DNA of 64,000 bases, from NCBI GenBank assembly GCA_902554355.1, contig CACDOC010000002.1, forward strand, positions 21,626-85,625, written 5' to 3'. Origin of the DNA: an uncultured SAR86 cluster bacterium (lineage in GTDB: Bacteria > Pseudomonadota > Gammaproteobacteria > Magnimaribacterales > Magnimaribacteraceae). The notes under the pieces were generated by a model. It ran no database searches. It was given only the letters and a program-made list of their open reading frames with translations, and was not told the origin of the DNA. This document shows, in pieces, positions 26,115 through 36,212 of this stretch. Made by a program: the position numbers and the translations under genes. Within the stretch, counting starts at the first letter, position 1. Each line of letters begins with the position of its first letter.

Positions 26115-26702
26115 ATGGCGAAACTTTACTTCAACTACTCTTCTATGAATGCTGGTAAATCAACGATGTTGTTACAAGCAAATCATAACTATAAGGAAAG
26201 AGGAATGAATACAGTTATCTATACTTCTAGCATAGATAATCGATATGGAAAGAAAGAGATTGTTTCTAGAATAGGCCTAAAAGCAGAATCAAATATTTTT
26301 TCTGATAGTACAGACATTTACAAAGAAATTATAAATTTTAATAAAGAAAAAAAAGTTGATTGTGTTTTGATAGATGAAGCGCAATTTCTTAATAAGGATC
26401 AAGTTACTCAACTAGGTCAAATAGTAGATGAATTAGACATACCTGTTCTTACATTTGGAATAAGGACTGATTTTAAAGGTAATTTATTTGAAGGTAGTGA
26501 ATATTTATTAGCTTGGGCAGATAACTTAAAAGAGATTAAGACAGTATGTCATTGTGGCAGAAAAGCTACCATGGTTCTAAGATTAGATAAAAGCGGAAAT
26601 GTTATTGAAGAAGGGGATCAGATAGAAGTAGGCGGAAATGAGAAATACGTTTCCATATGTAGGAAACATTTCTATGAAAAAAATATTGGTAAATCTAAAT
26701 AA
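26115..26702 (+). CDS. tdk: Thymidine kinase
   Basis: MAKLYFNYSSMNAGKSTMLLQANHNYKERGM...DCVLIDEAQFL...CHCGRKATMVLR; start set at 26115 rather than the track's 26067. Confidence 0.95.
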   Translation: MAKLYFNYSSMNAGKSTMLLQANHNYKERGMNTVIYTSSIDNRYGKKEIVSRIGLKAESNIFSDSTDIYKEIINFNKEKKVDCVLIDEAQFLNKDQVTQLGQIVDELDIPVLTFGIRTDFKGNLFEGSEYLLAWADNLKEIKTVCHCGRKATMVLRLDKSGNVIEEGDQIEVGGNEKYVSICRKHFYEKNIGKSK

Positions 26703-27951
26703 TACCTACAATAAATCCAGTCATACACGAGGCTAAAAGAGCAGCCCAAAGTGCTTTTCCAGTTACTGATATTAGATCATCTCTCCTTTCTGGAATCATG
26801 GCACTCATACCACTTAATAGAATACCTACACTGCTAAAATTAGCAAAACCACAAAGAGCGTATAACATAATGAGTCTGCTCTTATCTGATAAATTGTAAG
26901 TTTCAAAATCTGATAAGTACAAATAAGCTACAAACTCGTTAAGAGCTGTTTTAACACCTAATAATTGACCTGCCATTAATGACTCTTCCCAAGGAATCCC
27001 CATAAACCAAGCTAAAGGTGCAAAAATAAATCCTAGTATCCTTTCTATTGTAATTTGTGAACCGTTTATATCCGGAAAAAAACCTAAAATAGAATTGACT
27101 AAAAACACTAGTGCCATAACTACAATCAGCATAGCTATAACGCTTAAGAAGATTTCTAATCCGTTTTTAGTTCCTTGAGTTAACGCGTCGACCGTACTTG
27201 TGTACATCTTAGAAGAATCTCCTTCTGGAAAATCTGTTTTAACTTCACTAGGAATCATCATGTTGGCGAACATAATACCTGCAGGTACAGATATCAAAGA
27301 GGCTGTTAGGAAATGACCAATTAAGCCAATGCCATATATAGGCGTTAACATGGTTGTATAAACAACCATAACTGAGCCAGCAATAGTGGACATACCTACC
27401 GTCATTAATATCAGGAGTTCATGTCTTGTCATTGACGATAAATATGGTCTGACTAACAAAGGAGCTTCCACTTGACCTAAAAATACATTAGCTGTTGCAC
27501 CTAAACCAATTGGACCACCAACATTCAGTGGTTTCTTAAATAGTACTGAGAGCGCGTTAACAATGATAGGAATTATCCTCCAATGCCATAGTAAGGCTGA
27601 AATTGCAGACATTAGGATAATTAGAGTCAAACCACCAAAGGCAAAGATAAAGGTTCCTCCAGGATTCGTGATATCGAAAGGTGCATTAGGTGCTCCGTCA
27701 GCTAAATAACCAAAAACAAAACCAGTTCCATAATCATTTGCAGCTTTCAACACCATGACTCCATCCGAAAGATATTCGAAGAAAGAGCCCACTAAATCTA
27801 CCCTTAATAATAAAAGAGCAAGTATTAATTGAATTAAAACTCCACTTACAATGTATTTAAGCTTTATAGCTTTTATATTCTCACTAAATATCGCCCCTAA
27901 AAAGAGTAGAGCAAAAAAACCTATGGTTGGTTGTAAATATTCCATAATCAA
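26695..27951 (-). CDS. Concentrative nucleoside transporter (NupC/CNT family)
   Basis: NVFLGQVEAPLLVRPYLSSMTRHELLILMTVGMSTIAGSVMVVY; internal Met (MEYLQPT) likely start. Confidence 0.95.
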   Translation of the reverse strand: MIMEYLQPTIGFFALLFLGAIFSENIKAIKLKYIVSGVLIQLILALLLLRVDLVGSFFEYLSDGVMVLKAANDYGTGFVFGYLADGAPNAPFDITNPGGTFIFAFGGLTLIILMSAISALLWHWRIIPIIVNALSVLFKKPLNVGGPIGLGATANVFLGQVEAPLLVRPYLSSMTRHELLILMTVGMSTIAGSVMVVYTTMLTPIYGIGLIGHFLTASLISVPAGIMFANMMIPSEVKTDFPEGDSSKMYTSTVDALTQGTKNGLEIFLSVIAMLIVVMALVFLVNSILGFFPDINGSQITIERILGFIFAPLAWFMGIPWEESLMAGQLLGVKTALNEFVAYLYLSDFETYNLSDKSRLIMLYALCGFANFSSVGILLSGMSAMIPERRDDLISVTGKALWAALLASCMTGFIVGII

Positions 27952-28880
27952 ATTAACTTAATTTCTTTTAGTCTCTCCTGTAAATAATCTTCAGCCAATA
28001 TGCTTTCTCTATATAAATTAGGTCTCTCTTCATCGCAACAACTAGGTAAAGTGGTTATCATCCAATCGGGATTAGGATGAACAAAAAAAGGAATAGAGTA
28101 TCTTGAAGAATCAGACTGAAGTGAAGATGCTGAAACTCTATGGGTAGTTGAACATAAATAATTATTAGTTAGCCTTTGGAGCATATCACCAATATTACAA
28201 ATAATTACATCTTCTTCAACAGTGGCATCTTTCCATTCTCCATTTTGAGTTAGGATTTCTAATCCTGATTTATGTCCACCTATTAGTAAAGTAATTAAAT
28301 TTATATCTTCATGGGCGCCTGCCCTTTCACCGATCTCATCTTTTTTGATAGGGGGATAATGAATAGCTCTCATCACACTATTGCCTTTATTAACTACATT
28401 AGAAAAATAACTATCTTCAAGATTAAGATATATAGCTATAGATTCTAATAGTTCACGACCAAGGTTATCGAATTGTGTGTAGAGATTATTTGCTTTTTTA
28501 GATAACTCAGGTATTTCTTTAATGATCAAATTATCATGCATCCATTTCTTGTAAGGATCATCTTGATTTAAACTTCTGCCAACGTGCCAAAATTCTTTTA
28601 TATCAGGGTTCTCTCCTCCCTTTGGGGTTTCTATTTTAATTGGAGTATATCCTCTGGAACCTCCTAAATCAGGCTTGTAATAATTATCTTTGATTTCGGG
28701 AGATAGGCTGAAGAATTCTGAAAATAAAGATATTACATCCCTAACAAGATCCTTATCTATATTATGATCTTTAATACCTGCAAAACCCCACTGCTTAAAA
28801 CTCTCTCCAAGCTCTTTGGAAAAATTAAGCTTATCTTTTTGCTTTTCTTGAAAAGATAAGATTTTAAAGGGCGTACTCAC
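27948..28880 (-). CDS. Isopenicillin-N-synthase-like 2OG-Fe(II) oxygenase
   Basis: GERAGAHEDINLITLLIGGHKSGLEIL...TTHRVSASSLQSDSSRYSIPFFVHPNPD. Confidence 0.92.
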   Translation of the reverse strand: MSTPFKILSFQEKQKDKLNFSKELGESFKQWGFAGIKDHNIDKDLVRDVISLFSEFFSLSPEIKDNYYKPDLGGSRGYTPIKIETPKGGENPDIKEFWHVGRSLNQDDPYKKWMHDNLIIKEIPELSKKANNLYTQFDNLGRELLESIAIYLNLEDSYFSNVVNKGNSVMRAIHYPPIKKDEIGERAGAHEDINLITLLIGGHKSGLEILTQNGEWKDATVEEDVIICNIGDMLQRLTNNYLCSTTHRVSASSLQSDSSRYSIPFFVHPNPDWMITTLPSCCDEERPNLYRESILAEDYLQERLKEIKLI

Positions 28881-28934
28881 TTATTTTTTGTTTAAGGTGT
28901 AAAAAATGCAAGTTTACGTCAAAATAAGTATTAC

Positions 28935-29828
28935 ATGTCAAAAATTTATGGTTTTGGGAATGCATTAATTGATATTGAAATTCAAATTAATGAAGATCAG
29001 CTAGCTTCCATTGGTATACCTAAAGGAAGTATGCAACATATCAATAAAGATAAAAAAGACATTCTTTTACATGAATATAAAGATTTAATTAGATCAAAGA
29101 ATCCAGGAGGCTCTATAGCGAATAGTCTTTTTGCAGCAGAGAATTTTGGAGCTTCAACGTGCTTTTCTTGTTCTATAGGAGATGATGAAGATGGACATTT
29201 ATTTTTAGACTCTTACTCTAAAAAACAAAAGGTTTTCTATAATTTTTCAGAAGAACCTACTGGAGTTTGCTTAGTTTTTATAACTCCTGATGGAGAAAGA
29301 ACTATGGCATCTAATCTATCAGCTAATTACCAATTAAACCCTCAATGCATAAATTCAGAACTTTTAGAAAGTTGTAACTATCTATTGTTTGATAATTTTA
29401 GTCTAGCTACCGACTCAGGCAATAAAACAGCTCACTACTGTTTAGGTAATATAAAAAATGAAGTTAAAGTTTGTTTTGGATTGGCAGATTCAAAACTTGT
29501 CAGTGAAAACTTGGATAAAATAAGAGACCTAAGCAATAAAGTAATTCATTGTCTTTCAGGTAATAAACTAGAGCATGATGAATTGGACAAGAATATATCT
29601 TTAAGCTTTCAGAATAGATTGATTTCTCATGGAGTTAATGGCGCATCTATAAATGGAATACAAATTAGTGCTCCAAAAATAAAATTGGTAAACACAAATG
29701 GAGCGGGAGATTCTTTGATAGGTGCTTACATAGCATTAGAGGAAGAAATTGGACAGGAAAAAGCTTTAGAAGAAGCCGTTAATTATTCCTCAAAAGTTTG
29801 CTCTGTTAATGGTCCAAGGCTTAGATAA
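28935..29828 (+). CDS. PfkB family sugar/adenosine kinase
   Basis: GFGNALIDIEI...NPGGSIANSLFAAENFGA...NTNGAGDSLIGAYIAL. Confidence 0.92.
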   Translation: MSKIYGFGNALIDIEIQINEDQLASIGIPKGSMQHINKDKKDILLHEYKDLIRSKNPGGSIANSLFAAENFGASTCFSCSIGDDEDGHLFLDSYSKKQKVFYNFSEEPTGVCLVFITPDGERTMASNLSANYQLNPQCINSELLESCNYLLFDNFSLATDSGNKTAHYCLGNIKNEVKVCFGLADSKLVSENLDKIRDLSNKVIHCLSGNKLEHDELDKNISLSFQNRLISHGVNGASINGIQISAPKIKLVNTNGAGDSLIGAYIALEEEIGQEKALEEAVNYSSKVCSVNGPRLR

Positions 29829-29829
29829 A

Positions 29830-29860
29830 AAAAAACGCCACTCCGTGGTGGCGTTTTTTC
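29830..29860. terminator. Bidirectional intrinsic terminator between convergent genes
   Basis: AAAAAAACGCCAC-TCCGTG-GTGGCGTTTTTT. Confidence 0.92.
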
Positions 29861-29872
29861 TAAATAACAGAA

Positions 29873-32800
29873 TTAGAATTCGTATTTAAATCCTAGATTC
29901 CACTGATAAGAAGACTGACCGTCTTTGTTATAGACGTACAATCCATCATCAGGGTCTACACCCACGATATTATATCTTCCTTGAGAATCATAAGGATTAT
30001 CTTCATCTAAGATAATCTGTCTGCTTCTGTTGCTGTACTCTCTTACAATTCCTCTGTCATCATTCAACAGGTTAAGAATATTCGTTACGTCTAGGTAAAG
30101 GATAACTTTTCCAATTCCTGTATTTATGTCTTGAGTTATTCTTAAGTCTAAAGATGAGTTCCAAGGGCTATTGAAAGCATTTCTTGGAGCTATTCCACCT
30201 TTGTACTGAGAAAGGCCAGTGTTGTTAACGTGAGCCATTACAGCATTTGCTACTGCATCACTTGCAAAGACAACGTTAGGATCATTTACACCAGAAGGAA
30301 CGTAAGCAGCATCATATCCACCATCACTTCTACTATTAGCAAAAGCATCATCATATCCATCGAATGTAACACTGTAAGGTTCACCTGATTTTCTAACGTA
30401 AACCAGTGAGAATCTTGTGTCGTTTTCACCAATTAATTGAGTGGTGTAATCCAATGTTGAGATTAGTTTATGTTCAACCATAAAATTCGATCGTTGAGCG
30501 GTGATGTTTTCGCCATCAGCCCTAACAGACCTTCCGTATGAACTTTCACTTTGAGCACTAGTTAATTCGAAAATATCTGTAGCTCTCATATTGGTATAAC
30601 CTGCGTACCACTTAATATTATTATCAAACTCTTTGAAAGCAGAAATAGTCCAAGCTTCAGTTGTGCCCTGTTCAGTATTAGTTAGGTTGTAATCACCTCT
30701 GCCACCATAAACACCTCTGCCATCAGCTAGAGTAGTTTTCTTATAGTGACCTAAGTCTCTAAAGAATACTGCCTGTCTAACTTGATCAAGGTTGTACTCT
30801 AAAGTTACATCCCATCCGCTTTGAGTAATCACATCTAAGGCTAAACTTGTTCTCCATGATGAAGGTGCTTCAAAATGAGGATCAGTACTTTGAGCCACTC
30901 CGTAAGGGTTATTTCCATCAGGAACAACGTACTTAGAAGGAGGGGTTAGCCAGAAAGCTGTCGGATCACTTCCAACAGGCATGTATCCAGGGAAATTACT
31001 TGCTGTCTCATCAAATGAGAACCAACCCCTGTAATCACCTGTAGCTCCTGTTCTAGAATAAGCATTACCATACCAAACTCGAGGTATTCTACCCATGAAT
31101 AGGCCTCGTCCACCTCTTAATGTCGCAGCTACAACTCTATCGCTATTTCCGAATAACGAATCAGAAACATTCATGTTAAATGAAAATCTAGGTTGCAATA
31201 CATCAAAATCAAACTTTGAAGCATTTGAAAAACCATATTCTTTTACAAAATTAACATTTGTATCAGGAGCGATTGGAGTTAAAACAGAGTCATATCTTAC
31301 TCCGTATTGAACAGTAAGATCGCTATTTACGAACCATCTGTCTTGAATATATAAAGATTGCTTTTCAACTTCAAAGTCCGCAGCCATGCTTTGTACATTA
31401 GTATGACCAGCATAAGGTTCATGTATTCTTAGACGACTCCATTTACCGATTTTATAGTCATCAAAGCTATTAAATCTAACTTCAGCGTTATACCTAGCGA
31501 TAAATAGATTAACAACATCAGAATCATCTCTTTCATATCCTATGGTGTAAACATGGTCGTCCATATTGTAATCGGCTTTAAAAGTTAAGAATTCACTTTC
31601 TACGTTAATTAAGTTAGCTCCTCTATATCTATCTCCACCTAAAAATACATTATCCCTATCTCCAGTATCAGGATCTCTTACTGTAATGTTCATTTCCGGG
31701 AATAAATCATCTCCGTAAGAGGCATCATCTTCTTCCATCTCGTAAGAGGTGTACTTAAATTTAGTTGATAATCTATCAGACCAATCACTGTATAAAGTGA
31801 ACGAAGCTCTATCTATTTCAGGCGGCTTGTAATACCAGTTATTACTGAATACAACTCTAGACCAGTTATTGTATCTTTGAGGAGTTAAATCTTCAGAGTG
31901 AGAAAGGTTTAATGTTGCCCTGTGATCGTCACTAAGAACAGCATCTAATTTAACTGTCCATTCTTCATGAGTTTCTGGGAAAGTTACTAAATTAACGTAA
32001 CCAGCATCATATCCTCCATAGTTGGCAATAGTAAACTGACGTATTTCTTCAGCTAAAGCTGTTGTTACGACACTAGCTGGGTTTTGAGCCCCGCTATCTT
32101 TGGTTCCATAAAGACCTGGAAGTGATTTTTCATTTTCTTCATATCCTACAAAGAAAAATAATTTATCTTTGATAATAGGACCAGACGCTGTAAATGCTTT
32201 AACTTCATCTTCAAACTCTGGGAAATCTTGATCATTATAATCCCCAACATTTCCTTCATCTCTTTTTTGGTAGAAAGCTGAAGCATGGAATTCATTAGAA
32301 CCTGATTTAGTCACAACGGCAATTGAACCACCTGTTGTGTTTCCTCTTGATACGTCAAATGGAGTAATGTCTATTGAGATCTGATCAACAAAATCCATAC
32401 TGACAGGGTTTCTCATAGTTCCGAAACCATTGTCATTTAGTCCGAATGGGTCGTTAAAACTTACTCCATCAATAGTAAAGTCATTAAATCTAGTGTTAGC
32501 TCCCATTACACTAATCTCAGCATCTCTACCTACTCCACCATTAACAGATACACGAGGATCCATTTTCGCAAAGTCAGCAACGGATCTATTAATTGTAGGC
32601 ACAGCATCCATATCAGCTCTTGTCATGAGTGTGCTTGTTCCCATCTTGAAGGCCGATGCAGGCTTGGCAGTTACTATCACTTCATCGGCTTGCGTGCTGC
32701 TAGTTAGAGTAACTCCAAAACTTAAAGGATCACCAAGAGATAGATAAAGACCGTCTATCGACTCGGAGTCATATCCAGGAGCTGATACTTTAACGGTATA

Positions 32801-33019
32801 AGGACCACCTATTGGTAAAAAAGATAAAGAAAAACTTCCTGAACTTCCTGCATTTGTAGTCTTAGTGATACCGGTAGGCGTATGCTCAACAACTATTGTT
32901 GCACCACCAACATTAACACTTCCTCTCATACCAGAAGTTGTATCAACATCTGAATAAAAAGGTAGACTAAAAAGTGCGACTGAAAACAAGAAAATTATTT
33001 GTTTTTTGATTGATTTCAT
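29873..33019 (-). CDS. TonB-dependent receptor, Oar-like, with carboxypeptidase-regulatory-like N-terminal domain
   Basis: Signal peptide, CarboxypepD_reg-like repeat, plug domain (VMGANTRFNDFTIDGVSFNDPFGL), large beta barrel ending YKFEF-like (NLGFKYEF). Confidence 0.93.
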   Translation of the reverse strand: MKSIKKQIIFLFSVALFSLPFYSDVDTTSGMRGSVNVGGATIVVEHTPTGITKTTNAGSSGSFSLSFLPIGGPYTVKVSAPGYDSESIDGLYLSLGDPLSFGVTLTSSTQADEVIVTAKPASAFKMGTSTLMTRADMDAVPTINRSVADFAKMDPRVSVNGGVGRDAEISVMGANTRFNDFTIDGVSFNDPFGLNDNGFGTMRNPVSMDFVDQISIDITPFDVSRGNTTGGSIAVVTKSGSNEFHASAFYQKRDEGNVGDYNDQDFPEFEDEVKAFTASGPIIKDKLFFFVGYEENEKSLPGLYGTKDSGAQNPASVVTTALAEEIRQFTIANYGGYDAGYVNLVTFPETHEEWTVKLDAVLSDDHRATLNLSHSEDLTPQRYNNWSRVVFSNNWYYKPPEIDRASFTLYSDWSDRLSTKFKYTSYEMEEDDASYGDDLFPEMNITVRDPDTGDRDNVFLGGDRYRGANLINVESEFLTFKADYNMDDHVYTIGYERDDSDVVNLFIARYNAEVRFNSFDDYKIGKWSRLRIHEPYAGHTNVQSMAADFEVEKQSLYIQDRWFVNSDLTVQYGVRYDSVLTPIAPDTNVNFVKEYGFSNASKFDFDVLQPRFSFNMNVSDSLFGNSDRVVAATLRGGRGLFMGRIPRVWYGNAYSRTGATGDYRGWFSFDETASNFPGYMPVGSDPTAFWLTPPSKYVVPDGNNPYGVAQSTDPHFEAPSSWRTSLALDVITQSGWDVTLEYNLDQVRQAVFFRDLGHYKKTTLADGRGVYGGRGDYNLTNTEQGTTEAWTISAFKEFDNNIKWYAGYTNMRATDIFELTSAQSESSYGRSVRADGENITAQRSNFMVEHKLISTLDYTTQLIGENDTRFSLVYVRKSGEPYSVTFDGYDDAFANSRSDGGYDAAYVPSGVNDPNVVFASDAVANAVMAHVNNTGLSQYKGGIAPRNAFNSPWNSSLDLRITQDINTGIGKVILYLDVTNILNLLNDDRGIVREYSNRSRQIILDEDNPYDSQGRYNIVGVDPDDGLYVYNKDGQSSYQWNLGFKYEF

Positions 33020-33142
33020 TATTTAACCCCAAAAAAATTAATTAGATACATGGTTAAGAATATTCTATCACCATATAAGCTTAATAATACATAAAAGTTA
33101 TGTAAAAATTTACTAGAAAAGGATTGTTAAAAAAGTTTAAAT

Positions 33143-34417
33143 CTAGTGTTTAATTTTATCCGATCCAAAGTAGTCTCTTAAAACTTCTGGAATAGCTATA
33201 GATCCATCTTTTTGTTGGAAATTTTCCATAATGGCTAAAAGGGTTCTGCTTAAAGCAAGACCTGAACCATTTAGCGTATTTAAAAGTTCAGTTTTGTTGG
33301 TTGAAGGGTTTTTCCATCTAGCTTTCATTCTTCTAGCCTGGAAATCACGAAAATTAGAACAAGACGAAATTTCTCTGTACCTTTCTTGAGAAGGGATCCA
33401 AACTTCAAGATCGTAAGTTTTAGCTGCTGAAAAACCAATATCTCCAGAACATAAAGAAACAACCCGATAAGGAAGTTCAAGTCTTTTCAGAATCTCTTCT
33501 GCATGCCTAGTTAGTTCTTCTAATGCTTTGTCAGAATCTTTCTCTTCTACTGCTTGCACCAGTTCAACTTTTTCAAATTGATGCAACCTCATTATGCCCT
33601 TCGTATCTAGACCATAGCTACCTGCTTCACTTCTAAAACATGGTGTGTGGCAAACTAACTTAGCAGGAAGAATGTCGGAATTAAGAATTTCATCTCTAAA
33701 TAAATTTGTTACAGGCACTTCTGCAGTAGATGCTAGATAAAAGTTTTCCTTACCTTCTAATTTAAAAAGGTCCTCTTCAAATTTAGGTAGCTGCCCTGTA
33801 CCAAATAAAGACTCTTTATTTACTAAATAAGGAACATAAACTTCTTGATAATTATGTTCCTTAGTATGAATATCAAGCATAAAATTAATCAGAGATCTTT
33901 GAAGTCTTGCTAATTCTCCGTTAAGTACTGCGAATCTAGCTCCTGTTATTTTTACTCCGGATTCCATATCTATACTTTTCAGATGTGAACCCAGCTCTAA
34001 GTGATCTTTGGGAGTAAAATCAAAGTCTCTAATCTTTCCATAGGTTCTTAGTTCAAGATTGTCCTCTTCATCTTTACCTTGAGGAACATCATCATCAATT
34101 AAATTTGGTACAGAAGAAATAAATGAGTCTATTTCTTTTAGTAAAGATGTAAGCTCTTTTGACTGAGATTTTATTGCAGAAGTTAATACACCAGCTTTCT
34201 TTTCTAATTTAGAAGAATCTGTACCCTCTTTTTTAGAAATTCCTATTTCTTTGGAAATGTCATTGAGTTCAGCTTGCAAATTTTCAGTATCAGACTGAAG
34301 AGATTTTCTGGCAGATTCCAGACTTATCCATTGATCTAGATCAAACTCAAATCCACGTCTTTTTAGATTATCAACTATAATCTCAGGATCTTTCTTTAAT
34401 CTTTTTACATCTAACAT
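33143..34417 (-). CDS. serS: Seryl-tRNA synthetase
   Basis: MLDVKRLKKDPEIIVDNLKRRGF...EISSCSNFRDFQARRMKARW...LNGSGLALSRTLLAIMENFQ. Confidence 0.98.
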   Translation of the reverse strand: MLDVKRLKKDPEIIVDNLKRRGFEFDLDQWISLESARKSLQSDTENLQAELNDISKEIGISKKEGTDSSKLEKKAGVLTSAIKSQSKELTSLLKEIDSFISSVPNLIDDDVPQGKDEEDNLELRTYGKIRDFDFTPKDHLELGSHLKSIDMESGVKITGARFAVLNGELARLQRSLINFMLDIHTKEHNYQEVYVPYLVNKESLFGTGQLPKFEEDLFKLEGKENFYLASTAEVPVTNLFRDEILNSDILPAKLVCHTPCFRSEAGSYGLDTKGIMRLHQFEKVELVQAVEEKDSDKALEELTRHAEEILKRLELPYRVVSLCSGDIGFSAAKTYDLEVWIPSQERYREISSCSNFRDFQARRMKARWKNPSTNKTELLNTLNGSGLALSRTLLAIMENFQQKDGSIAIPEVLRDYFGSDKIKH

Positions 34418-34437
34418 AATTGTAAGTTTAAATAATT

Positions 34438-35049
34438 TTAGTGCTTAACGACATCTATTCCTTCTGGAATCTCTAGTAAAAATTCTGAATCTGGCATCTC
34501 GTCCCAACTTATGTATGTGAAATCTAAAATAACTTTTTGTTCAAAAGTATCTACATAACTCAATGATCTAAGTTCGTCATTGTTCAACTGAAGGGTAACT
34601 CTCTTTAAAAAACTCTCTTCAACCTTTGGCTCTATAGAGCAGATAACTTGTTGTTTGCTAATTGTACATTCAGTCACCTCGAACAATTGTTCTAGCTCTT
34701 CTTTTTTTGAGCTAAAAATACCTATAGGACTTTCAGATAAAGTTGTATCTATTTGCGAAACATCTAATTGCTCAATTTCCTTATCCAATCTATAAAGTTG
34801 TATTCCATCTGAAGAAATTATTTCATTTAAAGGTTCTTGATATACAACCTTAAACATACCTTTTCTATTGGCTTTTATCTCTCCTTTAATCTGTCTATTT
34901 TGGCCATCTTTAAAGGTCGTTTGTGAGAATTCTGCAGAAAGGAATTCTTTATCGGTTAAAAAATCTAGAAAATTAGATTCATCAATATTAGTCGCACCTA
35001 GATTATTTAAAAAGATTAAGGCAAAAAGACAATAGATTGTGTTTCTCAT
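34438..35049 (-). CDS. lolA: Outer membrane lipoprotein carrier protein
   Basis: LTDKEFLSAEFSQTTFKDGQNRQIKGEIKANRKGMFKVVYQEPLNEIISSDGIQLYRLDKEIEQ, LolA fold, adjacent to serS. Confidence 0.9.
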   Translation of the reverse strand: MRNTIYCLFALIFLNNLGATNIDESNFLDFLTDKEFLSAEFSQTTFKDGQNRQIKGEIKANRKGMFKVVYQEPLNEIISSDGIQLYRLDKEIEQLDVSQIDTTLSESPIGIFSSKKEELEQLFEVTECTISKQQVICSIEPKVEESFLKRVTLQLNNDELRSLSYVDTFEQKVILDFTYISWDEMPDSEFLLEIPEGIDVVKH

Positions 35050-35050
35050 T

Positions 35051-36211
35051 CTAATTTAGATCTATTTTTTTTCCTTCCATGTATTTTGGGATTTCTACAT
35101 TCAGTATACTTAATATAGTTGGAGCTACGTCTACTTGATGAACTTTACCTATCTGGAGAGGCTTAATTTTATTTCCATAGGCAAAAAAGATCCCTTCCAT
35201 GTCTTTATTTACTTCAGGATTATAACCGTGCATGCCGATTGGGGGGTTGTTATTCTTTCTTGAAACCAACATGTTTGGACTTTTAGTTAGAACTACGATA
35301 TCTCCTGTTCTGGTTGGATGTAGTAAATTTAACGATTTATGTATTTCATTTTTTCTTTTTACCTCTATAAATTTATTTTGTTTTAATGCTTTCATGGCTT
35401 TCTGTAAGTCACTCTGATCTTCTAAAAAAATATGACCTATTGCAGGACCTATGGATGACTTAGCTTTTATCTTAGAAGTCTTTAACAATTCATTGATGTT
35501 AATTAGATTTGATATATCAGTCATTCCATGATCGCTTACAACAATCAGAGTTACATTTTTCCATAGATCTTTATCTTTTATTTGATTTATTAGATCTAAT
35601 AGATGTTGGTCTTGCTGAATAAGGCTTTGCATGGTCTTTTTGTTATTAATGCCGTACTTGTGAGCTGTAGAATCAATTCCATGCCACCAAGTCATAATCA
35701 ATCTTGGCCTTTCGTCATCTGGTAAAGATAACCAATCTAATATTTGTTTAATTTTTTCTTCTTCTGACACCCTAGAGCTAAAAGGAAATTTACTGTAAGT
35801 AATTTCAATTCCGTTCCAATCGGTTTCAGATCCTACCCAGAAATAGGTTGCTGTTTTAATGCCTCGTTCTTCTAGATAAGCCCAAACTGGTTTTGCTTCG
35901 ATCCAGCTGGCATCCGGGCTATAACTAAAAGAACCCTTTTTTTTATCATAAAAAGAATTATGCAAAATGCCATGTTTATCTGGATGCACACCCGTAGCAA
36001 TAGAAACATGACCTGGATAAGTTGTTGATTGATAAACTGGAACTAATGATTCAGCTTTTAGACCTTTTGAAGATATGAGACTGAATCCACCTGTTTGCAA
36101 CTTTTCAGGAAAATCATGTCTCAATCCATCCATAGAAATAACTAACACAATATTGTCTTCTGGAAAAACAGAAATTGAGAATACAAGTAAAGCAAGAAGG
36201 ATGGATTTCAA
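35051..36211 (-). CDS. Alkaline-phosphatase superfamily nucleotide pyrophosphatase/phosphodiesterase (ENPP-like)
   Basis: SMDGLRHDFPEKL...PVYQSTTYPGHVSIATGVHPDKHGILHN...VSDHGMTDIS. Confidence 0.92.
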   Translation of the reverse strand: MKSILLALLVFSISVFPEDNIVLVISMDGLRHDFPEKLQTGGFSLISSKGLKAESLVPVYQSTTYPGHVSIATGVHPDKHGILHNSFYDKKKGSFSYSPDASWIEAKPVWAYLEERGIKTATYFWVGSETDWNGIEITYSKFPFSSRVSEEEKIKQILDWLSLPDDERPRLIMTWWHGIDSTAHKYGINNKKTMQSLIQQDQHLLDLINQIKDKDLWKNVTLIVVSDHGMTDISNLININELLKTSKIKAKSSIGPAIGHIFLEDQSDLQKAMKALKQNKFIEVKRKNEIHKSLNLLHPTRTGDIVVLTKSPNMLVSRKNNNPPIGMHGYNPEVNKDMEGIFFAYGNKIKPLQIGKVHQVDVAPTILSILNVEIPKYMEGKKIDLN

Positions 36212-36212
36212 A

